Of a stretch of 6,066 nucleotides of DNA, positions 5,755-6,066 are shown piece after piece; positions within the stretch are counted from its first letter, which is position 1; each line of letters opens with the position of its first letter. Where the stretch lies: positions 1-6,066 of the forward strand of contig JAFGTA010000198.1 of NCBI GenBank assembly GCA_016934355.1, written 5' to 3'. A program made the translations under genes and the position numbers. Source of the stretch: Candidatus Bathyarchaeota archaeon. Lineage in GTDB: Archaea > Thermoproteota > Bathyarchaeia > TCS64. The notes beneath the pieces are model-generated. The model ran no database searches. It had not been told where the DNA came from and saw only the letters and a list, made by a program, of their open reading frames with translations.

Positions 5755-6066
5755 CTACTCCTCGAACACCCAGCCGTCCACGTCCTCCCAAATCCTGCCC
5801 AGAACCCGTTTCGCCTGGCCCGGCGGGAGGCTAAGGAACAGTTTCCCGAGGTGTTTGCACATTCGTTTCTGGCTCTTACCCTTCCTCCAGTCGTCGCAGT
5901 TGTGCTTGATGACCTGGTGCTCCATGTCGACATCGATGTAGTAGCTTCTGAGACGGGCCTTCACGCCGTCGTCGTCGCTGTGGGTGACCGTCAATTCGCC
6001 GTCGCTTATCTTCTCGGCCTTAGAGAGTCTCCCGGCGTCCATGAAGTGCATGAGGTGGTCAGCGAC
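5755..6066 (-). CDS. SWIM-like zinc-finger protein (partial, runs off the window edge)
   Basis: The last 103 codons are seen; the frame stays open to base 6066, so the start may lie outside, although an ATG at 6051 would give a 98-aa protein. The core is a beta-hairpin (RLRSYYIDVDMEHQVI) followed by HNCDDW and CKHLGKLFL. In numbering from the 6051 ATG this gives His50, Cys52, Cys65 and His67, or H-x-C-x12-C-x-H, which fits the SWIM finger C-x-C-x(n)-C-x-H with the first Cys replaced by His. SWIM domains bind DNA or proteins; archaeal ones include Sws1-like recombination factors, but this assignment is not supported beyond the finger itself. The acidic, Trp-containing tail ends in VFEE. Similar small SWIM proteins are, from memory, widespread in TACK archaea with no known role. 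No terminator separates it from dtdA. Confidence 0.8.
   Translation of the reverse strand, partial: VADHLMHFMDAGRLSKAEKISDGELTVTHSDDDGVKARLRSYYIDVDMEHQVIKHNCDDWRKGKSQKRMCKHLGKLFLSLPPGQAKRVLGRIWEDVDGWVFEE

Overview
This window looks like a GC-rich archaeal chromosome. Three things point that way. The recognisable genes are archaeal types: an archaeal-type ThrRS, a DtdA/GEK1-type D-aminoacyl-tRNA deacylase and an archaeal SelB-like factor. Several genes have a TATA-like box 25-31 bp before the start codon, the spacing expected of leaderless archaeal transcripts. Termination zones are plain T-runs. The two small zinc-finger proteins resemble conserved proteins I associate with Thaumarchaeota and relatives, so a TACK-lineage archaeon (Thaumarchaeota, Aigarchaeota or Bathyarchaeota-like) is my best guess, with low confidence in the exact lineage.

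Layout, left to right. (1) 1-1014 +: C-terminal part of threonyl-tRNA synthetase, cut by the window edge. (2) 1015-1224: a T-rich terminator, then a long AT-richer region with a TATA-like box, interlocking inverted repeats and a Shine-Dalgarno. (3) 1225-2340 +: an isolated 371-aa protein of unknown function, with a helical N-terminus and a C-terminal domain extremely rich in Trp and Tyr; its third-position base use is unlike its neighbours. (4) 2414-2623 -: a 69-aa zinc-finger-like protein with a TTG start. (5) 2721-3662 +: an EF-Tu/SelB-like protein whose GTPase motifs have all been lost (aSelBL type). (6) 3667-4785 -: a divergent member of the cobalamin-independent methionine synthase (MetE core/UroD-like) family that lacks one expected zinc-ligand cysteine. 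(7) 4936-5754 +: D-aminoacyl-tRNA deacylase (dtdA). (8) 5755-6066 -: C-terminal part of a SWIM-like zinc-finger protein, cut by the window edge.

Gene organisation is compact: there are two divergent promoter regions (2624-2720 and 4786-4935) and two tail-to-tail pairs with 4 and 0 bp between stop codons. No multi-gene operon is visible. Three of the genes (thrS, the SelB-like factor, dtdA) belong to translation and its quality control. The most unusual part is the 1015-2400 segment: an unrecognised Trp-rich protein with its own terminator on each side, a structured leader and a different codon style, which looks like an inserted or independently regulated accessory gene.
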